NCBI GenBank assembly: GCA_937897495.1
Contig: CALCBL010000626.1
Coordinates: 1-9,492, forward strand
Direction: 5' to 3'
Length of the DNA stretch: 9,492 nt
Origin: an uncultured Burkholderiales bacterium
Lineage (GTDB): Bacteria > Pseudomonadota > Gammaproteobacteria > Burkholderiales > Burkholderiaceae_C
The first letter of the stretch is position 1; each line of letters begins with the position of its first letter. A model generated the notes under the pieces. The model was not told where the DNA came from. It worked only from the letters and a program-made list of their open reading frames with translations, and did no database searches. Below are positions 1-5,916 of the stretch, one piece after another. The translations under genes and the position numbers were made by a program.

Positions 1-860
1 ACGGCATTGAATATGCCGACATGCAAATGATTTGCGAAGCCTATGCGCTCATGAAAAGTTTGGGCATGGCCCCCATGCAAATGAGTGCGGTGTTTCGCGA
101 ATGGGGTCAGGGGGAACTTAGCAGCTATTTGATTGACATCACCGCCGACATTTTGGCGCACAAGGATCCTGAAACAGGCAATGCCTTGGTTGAAATGATT
201 TTGGACACAGCCGAGCAAAAAGGGACGGGTAAATGGACCAGCCAGATTGCCTTGGACATGGGTGTCAGTGCGCCCACCATCGCCGATGCGGTGTTTGCGC
301 GCACCATGAGTGCCATGCAAGCGGAACGGGTGTTGGCCTCCAAGTTGTTAAAAGGGCCTCAGCCGCAAGCAACTCAAAACTTGGCCGAGGTCTTGCCTAA
401 AATTCAAGGCGCTTTGCTGGCTGCCAAAATTTGTGCTTATGCACAAGGCTTTGCCTTGATCAAGGCCGGCGACCAAGAACACGATTGGCAATTGCCCATG
501 GACAAAGTGGCTTCGGTATGGCGCGCAGGCTGCATCATTCGCGCCCGTTTGCTGGAAGACATTCGCCGCGCTTTTGCCAACCAACACGATCTCACCAACT
601 TGCTCATCGATGAGCACTTTGCACGCCTCATGGCCAAGTGCCAGCAAGACCTGCGCGAGGTGGTGGCCATGGCTGCCTTAAGCGGCGTGGCCGTGCCTGC
701 TTTGATGAGCGCCTTGAGTTATTACGATGCCTACAGAACAGAGCGCCTGCCAGCCAACTTGTTGCAGGCTCAGCGAGATTACTTTGGCGCACACACTTAT
801 CAGCGCTTGGACAAGCCTGGCAAGTTTCACACCCAGTGGCCCAAGGGCAAGCACGCATGA
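1..860 (+). CDS. gnd: 6-phosphogluconate dehydrogenase (decarboxylating), C-terminal part, 5' end outside window
   Basis: This enzyme oxidatively decarboxylates 6-phosphogluconate to ribulose 5-phosphate with reduction of NADP+, in the cytoplasmic pentose phosphate pathway. The reading frame is open from base 3 and begins GIEYADMQ, which matches the HNGIEYGDMQ segment of the family. The Glu of GIEY corresponds to the catalytic acid (E. coli Glu190/191). The catalytic Lys and the NADP-binding Rossmann domain lie upstream of the window. About 285 residues of an expected ~470 are present, covering the all-helical substrate and dimer domain. The end is highly diagnostic: LPANLLQAQRDYFGAHTYQR, then FHTQW, is the substrate-binding C-terminal tail. 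Nothing suggests damage. The stop overlaps the start of the exporter gene (ATGA), implying co-transcription and probably translational coupling. Confidence 0.96.
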   Translation, partial: GIEYADMQMICEAYALMKSLGMAPMQMSAVFREWGQGELSSYLIDITADILAHKDPETGNALVEMILDTAEQKGTGKWTSQIALDMGVSAPTIADAVFARTMSAMQAERVLASKLLKGPQPQATQNLAEVLPKIQGALLAAKICAYAQGFALIKAGDQEHDWQLPMDKVASVWRAGCIIRARLLEDIRRAFANQHDLTNLLIDEHFARLMAKCQQDLREVVAMAALSGVAVPALMSALSYYDAYRTERLPANLLQAQRDYFGAHTYQRLDKPGKFHTQWPKGKHA

Positions 861-1462
861 ACTTCAATGGAGAACTGGTGGCCGCCATGGCCATGTTTGC
901 TTTTGTGACCTCGGTCACGCCGGGTCCTAACAACATGATGCTGTTGGCTTCGGGTGTGAACTTCGGTGTGAAGCGTACCGTGCCGCATTGGTTGGGTGTT
1001 TCGCTGGGCCACTTTGTCATGTTGCTGTTGGTGGGCGCAGGCTTGGAAAGTTTGTTGAAGGCTTACCCTTTTGTGTACCAAGTGATGAAGGTGGTGGGTT
1101 TCGCTTATCTTGTTTATTTGGCCTGGGGCGTAGCACGCAGTGGTGCACCAGAGCGCAATGGCGCAGAAGCGACGAAGCCCATTAGTTTTTTTGGGGCTGC
1201 GGCTTTTCAGTGGGTGAACCCTAAAGCTTGGATCATGTCGATTGGTTATTTCAGCAACTACATGCCCACCGATGCGTCAATCACTTTTGTGGTGCTGACT
1301 TGCATGATGTTCAGCGCCATTAATTTTCCAAGTGTGGGTTTGTGGGTTTGGCTTGGCGCTAAGCTTGAGTATTATTTGCAACAAGATACGGTACGGCGAA
1401 TTTTCAATTGGACAATGGCCTTGCTGCTGGTGGTCTCTATGATTCCTGTATTATTTGTTTGA
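857..1462 (+). CDS. LysE/RhtB-family amino-acid exporter
   Basis: A 201-residue inner-membrane protein of the LysE/RhtB translocator family, which exports amino acids or related small metabolites; the substrate cannot be read from sequence. Family marks are the N-terminal helix ending in TPGPNN (residues 21-26), the HWLGVSLGH segment (44-52), and FQWVNPKAW (117-125) opening the second half. About five to six hydrophobic segments are visible (roughly 7-32, 44-68, 72-92, 112-134, 141-165, 183-201), and the length is normal for the family. The frame is open upstream to base 638, but the ATG at 857 gives the canonical N-terminus and overlaps the gnd stop by four bases, so I chose it. AAGGG at 842-846 could serve as ribosome binding site. 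A link to gnd metabolism is only inferred from the overlap. Confidence 0.9.
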   Translation: MNFNGELVAAMAMFAFVTSVTPGPNNMMLLASGVNFGVKRTVPHWLGVSLGHFVMLLLVGAGLESLLKAYPFVYQVMKVVGFAYLVYLAWGVARSGAPERNGAEATKPISFFGAAAFQWVNPKAWIMSIGYFSNYMPTDASITFVVLTCMMFSAINFPSVGLWVWLGAKLEYYLQQDTVRRIFNWTMALLLVVSMIPVLFV

Positions 1463-1495
1463 TATTGTTTTTGAAATTTAAAGTGAACGATTGAC

Positions 1496-2131
1496 ATGAA
1501 AAAAATCATTAGCCTTTTAGCGATCTCTTTGTTAAGCCTATCTGCCCAAGCTGGCCGTCCCTTGAGTGTGGACGACGCCAACGTGAACGACGCAGGTGTC
1601 GCGCACATTGAAACATTTTGGTCGCGTGCCGCCGATGGTTCGCGCTCGTTCACCATTGCACCTACCTTCTCTCCTTTGCCAGGTTTGGATTTGATTGCGC
1701 AAGATGTCAGAACCTTTTCAGGCGGCGCACACAGTCAAACCCTTCAAGCCAAGATGCAGGTCACTTCACCAAAAGACAACAGCTGTCACTTTGCGTGGGT
1801 GGTGGGTGCAACCCAGTGGCAAAAGGGCGATGGCCAAAAATCTTTTGTATCCGCCAACTCAAGCTGTGACATGGGTGTTGGCGCACTGCACGCCAGCGTG
1901 GTCAGCAGCCGCGATGCAGTAGGTCGTGACACACCTAGTCTTGGCGTGGCTTGGGAGCAGTCTTTCGGCGCATGGACAGGGCACATTGAATCAATTGCTC
2001 AGCGCGCTGCCAAACCCATGGTGGGTATCGGTGCACGCACCGATGTCATGCCTGGTTTTCAGGTCGATGGCACTTTGGGTCGTGTGGGCGGCAAGGCCAT
2101 GTTCAGCCTTGGCACCAAAATCACTTTTTAA
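1496..2131 (+). CDS. Exported protein of unknown function, possible small outer-membrane beta-barrel
   Basis: I do not recognise a named family. The 211-residue product starts with a clear Sec signal peptide: MKK, a hydrophobic core to about residue 16, and an AQA cleavage site predicting a mature start at Gly20. The mature part (~192 aa) has no further hydrophobic helix and is rich in Gly, Ser, Thr and alternating polar/apolar stretches. It ends MFSLGTKITF, a terminal amphipathic strand with C-terminal Phe like the Bam recognition signature of outer-membrane barrels. Two cysteines (97 and 124) could form a periplasmic disulfide. The gene sits 33 bases after the exporter gene; that AT-rich gap has no strong Shine-Dalgarno sequence, so it may be read through from gnd or have its own weak promoter. 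The last four bases overlap the stop of the convergent FAD gene. A soluble periplasmic protein is the alternative. Confidence 0.75.
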   Translation: MKKIISLLAISLLSLSAQAGRPLSVDDANVNDAGVAHIETFWSRAADGSRSFTIAPTFSPLPGLDLIAQDVRTFSGGAHSQTLQAKMQVTSPKDNSCHFAWVVGATQWQKGDGQKSFVSANSSCDMGVGALHASVVSSRDAVGRDTPSLGVAWEQSFGAWTGHIESIAQRAAKPMVGIGARTDVMPGFQVDGTLGRVGGKAMFSLGTKITF

Positions 2132-3960
2132 ACGGATAGGCGTACGGTCGGGTTGCACAGCGATTGCGCCAAGGCCTCAGCCACTTTGATGCCATCTACA
2201 CCCGCCGACAAAATGCCGCCGGCATAGCTTGCGCCTTCCCCTGCGGGGTACAGTCCTTGCGTATTCAAACTCTGAAAGTTCTCACCGCGTGTCATTTTGA
2301 GCGGTGACGACGTGCGTGTTTCTACGCCCGTGAGTAACGCATCTTTCATGTCGTAGCCCTTGATCTTGCGACCAAATACGGGCAGTGCTTCGCGCATGGC
2401 CTCAATGGCATATGCGGGCAAGACTTGTGACAAGTCACCCAAACTCACACCTGGTTTGTAAGAGGGCACCACATTGCCAAATTCTTTGGAAGCGCGCGCC
2501 GCTAAAAAATCACCGACCAACTGACCTGGTGCCGTGTAGTTTTCGCCGCCCGCTACAAAGGCTTTAGATTCCAGTTGACGTTGCAACACAATGCCCGACA
2601 AAGGGTGGTACTGCTTGGGCATTTGCTTTGACATGACATTGGCTTGCGTGGCCCATTTCAAACCATCTTGCTCACCAAATGCAGCTTGCCATGAGGCCGT
2701 GTCTAAGGGGTAATCGGCAGGCTCAATGGCCACCACCATGCCTGCATTGGCATTGCGTTCGTTGCGTGAGTATTGGCTCATGCCATTGGTCACCACGCGT
2801 CCGGCTTCGCTGGTGGCTGCCACCACGGTGCCGCCGGGGCACATGCAAAAACTGTAAACCGAACGGCCGTTTTGCGCGTGGTGTACCAGTTTGTAATCGG
2901 CCGCACCCAGCAAGGGGTGGCCTGCATGGCGGCCCCAACGTGCCGCATCAATCACGCTTTGAGGATGTTCAATGCGCACGCCCACTGAGAATGCTTTGGC
3001 TTCCATGTACACACCGCGCTCGTACAGCAGGGTGAAGGTGTCGCGGGCGCTGTGACCTAAAGCGAGCACCACATGTTGCGTAGCCAGATGCGTTCGCGCG
3101 CCTGTGTTGCGATCTTCTATGTGCAGGCCAGTCACTTGCCGGCCTGAGGGTGTACTTTGAATGTCGATGTCGACCACGCGTTGTTCAAAACGAACTTCAC
3201 CGCCCAGTGCAATGATTTGTTCGCGCAAGTTTTCTACCACCTTCACCAATTTGAAAGTACCAATGTGAGGGTGCGCCGCAAACAAAATATCGCTGGGTGC
3301 GCCGGCTTGCACAAACTCGTCCATGACCTTGCGGCCTAAGTGACGTGGGTCTTTGATTTGGCTGTAGAGCTTGCCATCTGAAAAAGTGCCCGCACCGCCT
3401 TCGCCAAATTGCACATTGCTTTCGGGGTTGAGGGTTTGCTTGCGCCACAAACCCCAGGTGTCTTTGGTGCGCTGGCGCACAGGGCTGCCGCGCTCTATCA
3501 CGATGGGCTTGAAGCCCATTTGCGCCAAGCTCAAGGCTGCAAAAATACCGCAGGGGCCAAAGCCCACCACCACAGGTCGCTCGCCTTCTTGCTGACCAAA
3601 GTGAGCGGGGGCATGACATGGCGCATGCCAGGTCATGTTGGGCGTGGCTTGAATGTGAGGATGCTTTGGAAACTGAGCGAGCAGCGGTGCTTCAGCCTTC
3701 GCGTTTTTCAAAGTCACATCCACAATGAAGACCGCCAACAAATCGACTTTGCGTGCATCAAAGCTGCGCTTGAAAACATGCAGTTGATCGATGGCCTGTG
3801 GGTCAATGCCTAAGGCTTGCGAAGCCAATGTGCGAAGAGCGTCTTCGGGATGAGGCGCTGGAATGCGATCTTCGTCTGTTTCAGACGGTGCATCGGCTGC
3901 GCGTCGAACCTCGACCGGCAAGGCGGTCAGGGGCAGTTTCAGTTCTGAAATTCGAATCAT
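2128..3960 (-). CDS. FAD-dependent dehydrogenase/oxidoreductase, COG2509 type
   Basis: A 610-residue cytoplasmic flavoprotein of the COG2509 'uncharacterised FAD-dependent dehydrogenase' group; its substrate is not established. Residues 1 to ~105 form the N-terminal extension typical of the group. The FAD Rossmann motif is VVGFGPCGIFAALSLA from residue 131 (Gly133, Gly135, Gly138), with the ribose-binding acid Glu156 in VIERG. FGEGGAGTFSDGKLYS (185-200) is a strongly conserved family block. The C-terminal FAD contact is GLYPAGEGASYAGGI (569-583), followed by an SAGVDGIKVAEAL helix. All expected nucleotide-binding residues are present and the length is normal. ATG at 3960 is chosen because the protein then opens MIRISELKLP, a natural first beta strand; no strong Shine-Dalgarno is visible. 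It is transcribed divergently from rnpB and convergently with the exported-protein gene, sharing stop-codon bases 2128-2131. Confidence 0.88.
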   Translation of the reverse strand: MIRISELKLPLTALPVEVRRAADAPSETDEDRIPAPHPEDALRTLASQALGIDPQAIDQLHVFKRSFDARKVDLLAVFIVDVTLKNAKAEAPLLAQFPKHPHIQATPNMTWHAPCHAPAHFGQQEGERPVVVGFGPCGIFAALSLAQMGFKPIVIERGSPVRQRTKDTWGLWRKQTLNPESNVQFGEGGAGTFSDGKLYSQIKDPRHLGRKVMDEFVQAGAPSDILFAAHPHIGTFKLVKVVENLREQIIALGGEVRFEQRVVDIDIQSTPSGRQVTGLHIEDRNTGARTHLATQHVVLALGHSARDTFTLLYERGVYMEAKAFSVGVRIEHPQSVIDAARWGRHAGHPLLGAADYKLVHHAQNGRSVYSFCMCPGGTVVAATSEAGRVVTNGMSQYSRNERNANAGMVVAIEPADYPLDTASWQAAFGEQDGLKWATQANVMSKQMPKQYHPLSGIVLQRQLESKAFVAGGENYTAPGQLVGDFLAARASKEFGNVVPSYKPGVSLGDLSQVLPAYAIEAMREALPVFGRKIKGYDMKDALLTGVETRTSSPLKMTRGENFQSLNTQGLYPAGEGASYAGGILSAGVDGIKVAEALAQSLCNPTVRLSV

Positions 3961-4003
3961 TTCAATCGGTGGTTGGGCTTGTAGTTATCAAGCAGACACA
4001 AGC

Positions 4004-4009
4004 ATTATC
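4004..4009 (-). promoter_or_regulatory. Candidate -10 box (GATAAT) of the FAD gene
   Basis: Read on the - strand the hexamer is GATAAT, one mismatch from TATAAT and the same form as at three other starts in this window. It would give a leader of about 36 bases before the ATG at 3960. I see no convincing -35 partner. A second, weaker GATAAC lies nearer the gene at about 3984-3989. Confidence 0.35.
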
Positions 4010-4013
4010 GCGC

Positions 4014-4036
4014 GGACTGTGAAGCATTTGCAGTCC
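4014..4036. promoter_or_regulatory. Inverted repeat overlapping the rnpB -35 region
   Basis: GGACTG and CAGTCC form 6-base arms separated by 11 bases. The right arm ends 6 bases before the rnpB -10 box, so a protein bound here would cover the -35 region of rnpB and lie just upstream of the candidate FAD-gene promoter. The arms are short and could occur by chance. Confidence 0.25.
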
Positions 4037-4042
4037 TCAGTG

Positions 4043-4048
4043 GATAAT
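4043..4048 (+). promoter_or_regulatory. -10 box (GATAAT) of the rnpB promoter
   Basis: GATAAT ends 6-8 bases before the expected 5' end of RNase P RNA at about 4053-4056, the correct spacing for a sigma-70 -10 element. The -35 region is poor: TGAAGC lies 17 bases upstream (4020-4025). Confidence 0.6.
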
Positions 4049-4052
4049 GTCG

Positions 4053-4417
4053 GTGTGAAGCCTGCCAGACCGTCGCTGGTGCAAGCTGCAAAGCCATTGC
4101 TTAGGCAATGGGCCGAAAGGCCGCACTGGAGGAACGTCCGGACTGCACAGGACAGCGTAGGAGGTAACACCTCTCCACCGAAAGGCCGCAAGGCACCAAG
4201 GTGAGGATTAGAGCAACAGAGACGAGCCGATTGAGTTCGGGTGAAACGGGCAATCTCTACGCGCAGCAATACCAAATAGGCACACGTTGATCTGGTTCCG
4301 GAGAGTGTGCGGGTAGGTAGCATCGAGCCGAGTGGGCAACCCTCGGCCCAGAGTAATGGCGGTCACATTGAGGGCAACCTCAATGCACAGAATCCGGCTT
4401 ATCGGCAGGCTTCACAC
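4053..4417 (+). ncRNA. rnpB: RNase P RNA, bacterial class A
   Basis: This is the catalytic RNA of RNase P, which with the RnpA protein removes 5' leaders from tRNA precursors. The two ends (4053-4066 and 4404-4417) are perfectly complementary over 14 bases and form helix P1. The conserved cores are present: GGAGGAACGTCCGG near 4129-4141 (5' strand of P4), AGAGCAACAGAGA near 4210-4222, GGTGAAACGGG near 4240-4250, and ACAGAATCCGGCTTATCGG at 4387-4405 (3' strand of P4 and flank). The length of about 365 bases suits a proteobacterial class A molecule. One base is odd: position 4135 is C where E. coli has A67 in the P4 core. Elsewhere in P4, A4142 opposite T4393 replaces E. coli G74-C353, a compensated change. 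The exact mature ends are approximate. The gene is divergent from the FAD gene and convergent with the IscR-like gene. Confidence 0.96.
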
Positions 4418-4423
4418 TTTTTT
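4404..4423 (+). terminator. Likely rnpB transcription end (3' strand of P1 plus T6)
   Basis: The 3' strand of P1 (4404-4417) is followed directly by six T residues (4418-4423). This is the usual place where rnpB transcription stops or is trimmed. The pairing partner is the far 5' end of the RNA, so this is not a simple local hairpin; the hairpin at 4447-4470 is the back-up. Confidence 0.45.
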
Positions 4424-4446
4424 ATGTCTTTGCAGCAAGCCATGAA

Positions 4447-4470
4447 AAAACGCGCCCTAGAGCGCGTTTT
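4447..4470. terminator. Bidirectional rho-independent terminator between rnpB and the IscR-like gene
   Basis: AAAACGCGC (4447-4455) and GCGCGTTTT (4462-4470) form a perfect 9-base stem with a 6-base loop. On the + strand it is followed by TTTTGTTTG; on the - strand the stem continues into a run of six T. It can therefore end rnpB from the left and the IscR-like gene, whose stop is 35 bases away, from the right. The T run is better for the - strand gene. Confidence 0.85.
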
Positions 4471-4504
4471 GTTTGTGAGGCTGAATGCTTGTTAGCGTGT
4501 TGAC

Positions 4505-5032
4505 TTATCGTGTGGGTACCAAACTGGCAGCCAATGCAAACACCGAGTTGGGCACGTTCATTTTGACGGGCTGGCTTTTGGGCTTGGCAAACACGCCGCG
4601 CTTGACCACAGAAGGTGCTGGCTCAACGGTCACGCCTTTGGCGCGTTGCTCAGACACCAACTGACGCAAGCTGATAGATTGCAGATGTGACAGCATTTTC
4701 TCGTTCAGGCTGGCCCACAACTCACTGCTCATCCAGGTGCTGCCGTCGGTATTGGCGGCTTCTTCTGATTCGGCTGAAAAGTCAACAGCGCTCACAATGT
4801 CGGCCATGGTGATTTTTTCGGCACTGCGGGCCAAAGAATAACCGCCACCAGGTCCGCGTGTGCTTTCAACCAATTGGTGTTGACGCAGTTTGCTGAACAG
4901 TTGCTCCAAATAGGAGAGTGAAATTTGGTGACGCTCGCTGATGGCCGAGAGCGAAACAGGGCCTCGATCTTCGCGCAACGCGACATCGATCATGGCCGTG
5001 ACGGCAAAACGACTTTTGGTGCTCAAACGCAT
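4505..5032 (-). CDS. Rrf2/IscR-like transcriptional regulator lacking all Fe-S cluster ligands
   Basis: A 175-residue DNA-binding regulator. Residues 1-80 follow E. coli IscR closely: MRLSTKSRFAVTAMIDVAL at the start, ISLSYLEQLFSKLR (37-50) in the recognition-helix region, and RGPGGGYSLAR (59-69) in the wing. The later helix ELWASLNEKM...SLRQLV (104-125) aligns with IscR HALWRDLSDRL...TLGELV. Between them, IscR carries Cys92, Cys98, Cys104 and His107, which hold a [2Fe-2S] cluster. Here that stretch (85-104) is about four residues shorter with no Cys, the His position is Ser, and the whole protein contains no cysteine. A ~45-residue tail (131-175) extends beyond the core. The start is supported by AAAGGA 7-12 bases before the ATG (5040-5045). 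No isc genes are adjacent. It is probably a cluster-independent repressor or activator; targets are unknown. Confidence 0.88.
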   Translation of the reverse strand: MRLSTKSRFAVTAMIDVALREDRGPVSLSAISERHQISLSYLEQLFSKLRQHQLVESTRGPGGGYSLARSAEKITMADIVSAVDFSAESEEAANTDGSTWMSSELWASLNEKMLSHLQSISLRQLVSEQRAKGVTVEPAPSVVKRGVFAKPKSQPVKMNVPNSVFALAASLVPTR

Positions 5033-5067
5033 GGTGGTTTCCTTTCAGCGCAGGCGGAGAATCAATC

Positions 5068-5086
5068 TTTGAGACATTTTCTCAAA
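5068..5086. promoter_or_regulatory. Perfect inverted repeat, candidate operator of the IscR-like gene
   Basis: TTTGAGA and TCTCAAA flank a 5-base centre, giving a perfect 7-5-7 repeat of 19 bases, 36-54 bases upstream of the regulator's ATG. A weak - strand promoter (TTGAAA at 5119-5124, AATTGT at 5096-5101, spacing 17) would start transcription near 5089 and put the repeat at its start. Autoregulation by the downstream Rrf2-type protein is inferred; the repeat does not match the IscR type 1 or type 2 consensus as I know them. Confidence 0.5.
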
Positions 5087-5175
5087 CTTACAAGCACAAT
5101 TGAGGATGACCCGATGAATTTCAAGGGCTTATTTGTCAATATTGTGGCAAAAATGCGCCAAAAGTCATCATTTTT

Positions 5176-5910
5176 TCAAAATCTTTCATAGGGCATGAGG
5201 GCACGCCATTGGCCAGGCGCCAAGGGCGCCATCAAAACCCGGCCCATTCGCACCCTTTTAAGCCCCATCAGTCGCAGGCCTGTATTTTCAATGACACCCG
5301 CGGCATACCCCGGTTGGTATCCCTTGAAAGCCATGCGCAAACCCGTTTTTTCAGGATTTTCGCTGCTGATGCTGGTTTTAAGGCCGGTGGGGCACATGTC
5401 GCGCAGTTGGTCGGGGCTGACTGAACCTTGCACTTCGGCCAGCATTTCGTGTTCACAGGGGGTGCGTTCGTCTTGAAGTTTTCGCAGCATGCTGGGGTCT
5501 TCAGACAGGACGACCAATCCAGACGCCGCATCTTCCAAAGCGGCCGCGCATTGCAAGAATTTTTGAAGTCGCGGCGTTAGGCTGATGCCAGAGCGGTCTT
5601 GCTTAGAGCGAAGCTCGGGCGTTAAGTTTTTCCAGATGTCGTGATGGCTTTTGGACAAGCAACTTTGCCCGGCTGTCTTGTGCAAGATGACAGTGAGCAG
5701 GGGCACTTTGCCGCGTTGAGCAGTGCTGTGAATCTCGATGTTTTCATGGCTGACTCGGTGTGCGGGCTCGTCCACCACCACTTCATTGACTTTGACCCAA
5801 CCGCCCACGATCACTTGCTCGGCTTCGCTGCGTGAGCATTTCAAAATGTCTGCCACGCGCTTGGACAAGCGAATGCCTTCGGTTTCTTTGTTGGTCATTG
5901 TGGGTGCCAT
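5176..5910 (-). CDS. RsuA/RluB-type S4 RNA-binding protein, degenerate pseudouridine synthase
   Basis: A 244-residue protein built like a small rRNA pseudouridine synthase. Residues 12-62 form an S4 RNA-binding domain (IRLSKRVADILKCSRSEAEQ, then GGWVKVNEVVV). LHKTAG (76-81) stands where the family has a YNKPxG-like strand. ASGLVVLSED (129-138) aligns with the SGLLLLTND block after the catalytic motif. LKRVRMGRV (217-225) and PGQWRAL (232-238) are the C-terminal family blocks. The catalytic GRLD motif reads AALE (123-126), so the nucleophilic Asp is replaced by Glu or missing and the Arg is gone. It may bind rRNA without modifying it, or use another residue. It lies 6 bases after the NUDIX-MBL gene, so translational coupling is likely; no Shine-Dalgarno is seen. 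ATG at 5898 (Met5) is an alternative start. Confidence 0.8.
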   Translation of the reverse strand: MAPTMTNKETEGIRLSKRVADILKCSRSEAEQVIVGGWVKVNEVVVDEPAHRVSHENIEIHSTAQRGKVPLLTVILHKTAGQSCLSKSHHDIWKNLTPELRSKQDRSGISLTPRLQKFLQCAAALEDAASGLVVLSEDPSMLRKLQDERTPCEHEMLAEVQGSVSPDQLRDMCPTGLKTSISSENPEKTGLRMAFKGYQPGYAAGVIENTGLRLMGLKRVRMGRVLMAPLAPGQWRALMPYERF

Positions 5911-5916
5911 GGCATG

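Noticed and set aside
638..856. A longer N-terminus for the LysE-type exporter, starting inside gnd
   Set aside because: The extension is charged, Arg-rich and out of frame within conserved gnd sequence. The family N-terminus begins at the ATG at 857.
3863..4323. Open frames running through the rnpB region on both strands
   Set aside because: They cross the RNase P RNA, whose conserved cores explain the sequence; the translations resemble nothing known.
5133..5150. Near-palindrome TTGTCA-N6-TGGCAA in the spacer upstream of the regulator gene
   Set aside because: There is one mismatch in six-base arms, the sequence is AT-rich and it resembles a -35-like TTGACA by chance. It is weaker than the repeat at 5068-5086 and not worth its own call.
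5145..5160. TGGC/GCCA stem after the S4 protein gene as a terminator
   Set aside because: The stem is only four bases with an 8-base loop and no T run after it; it would not terminate transcription.
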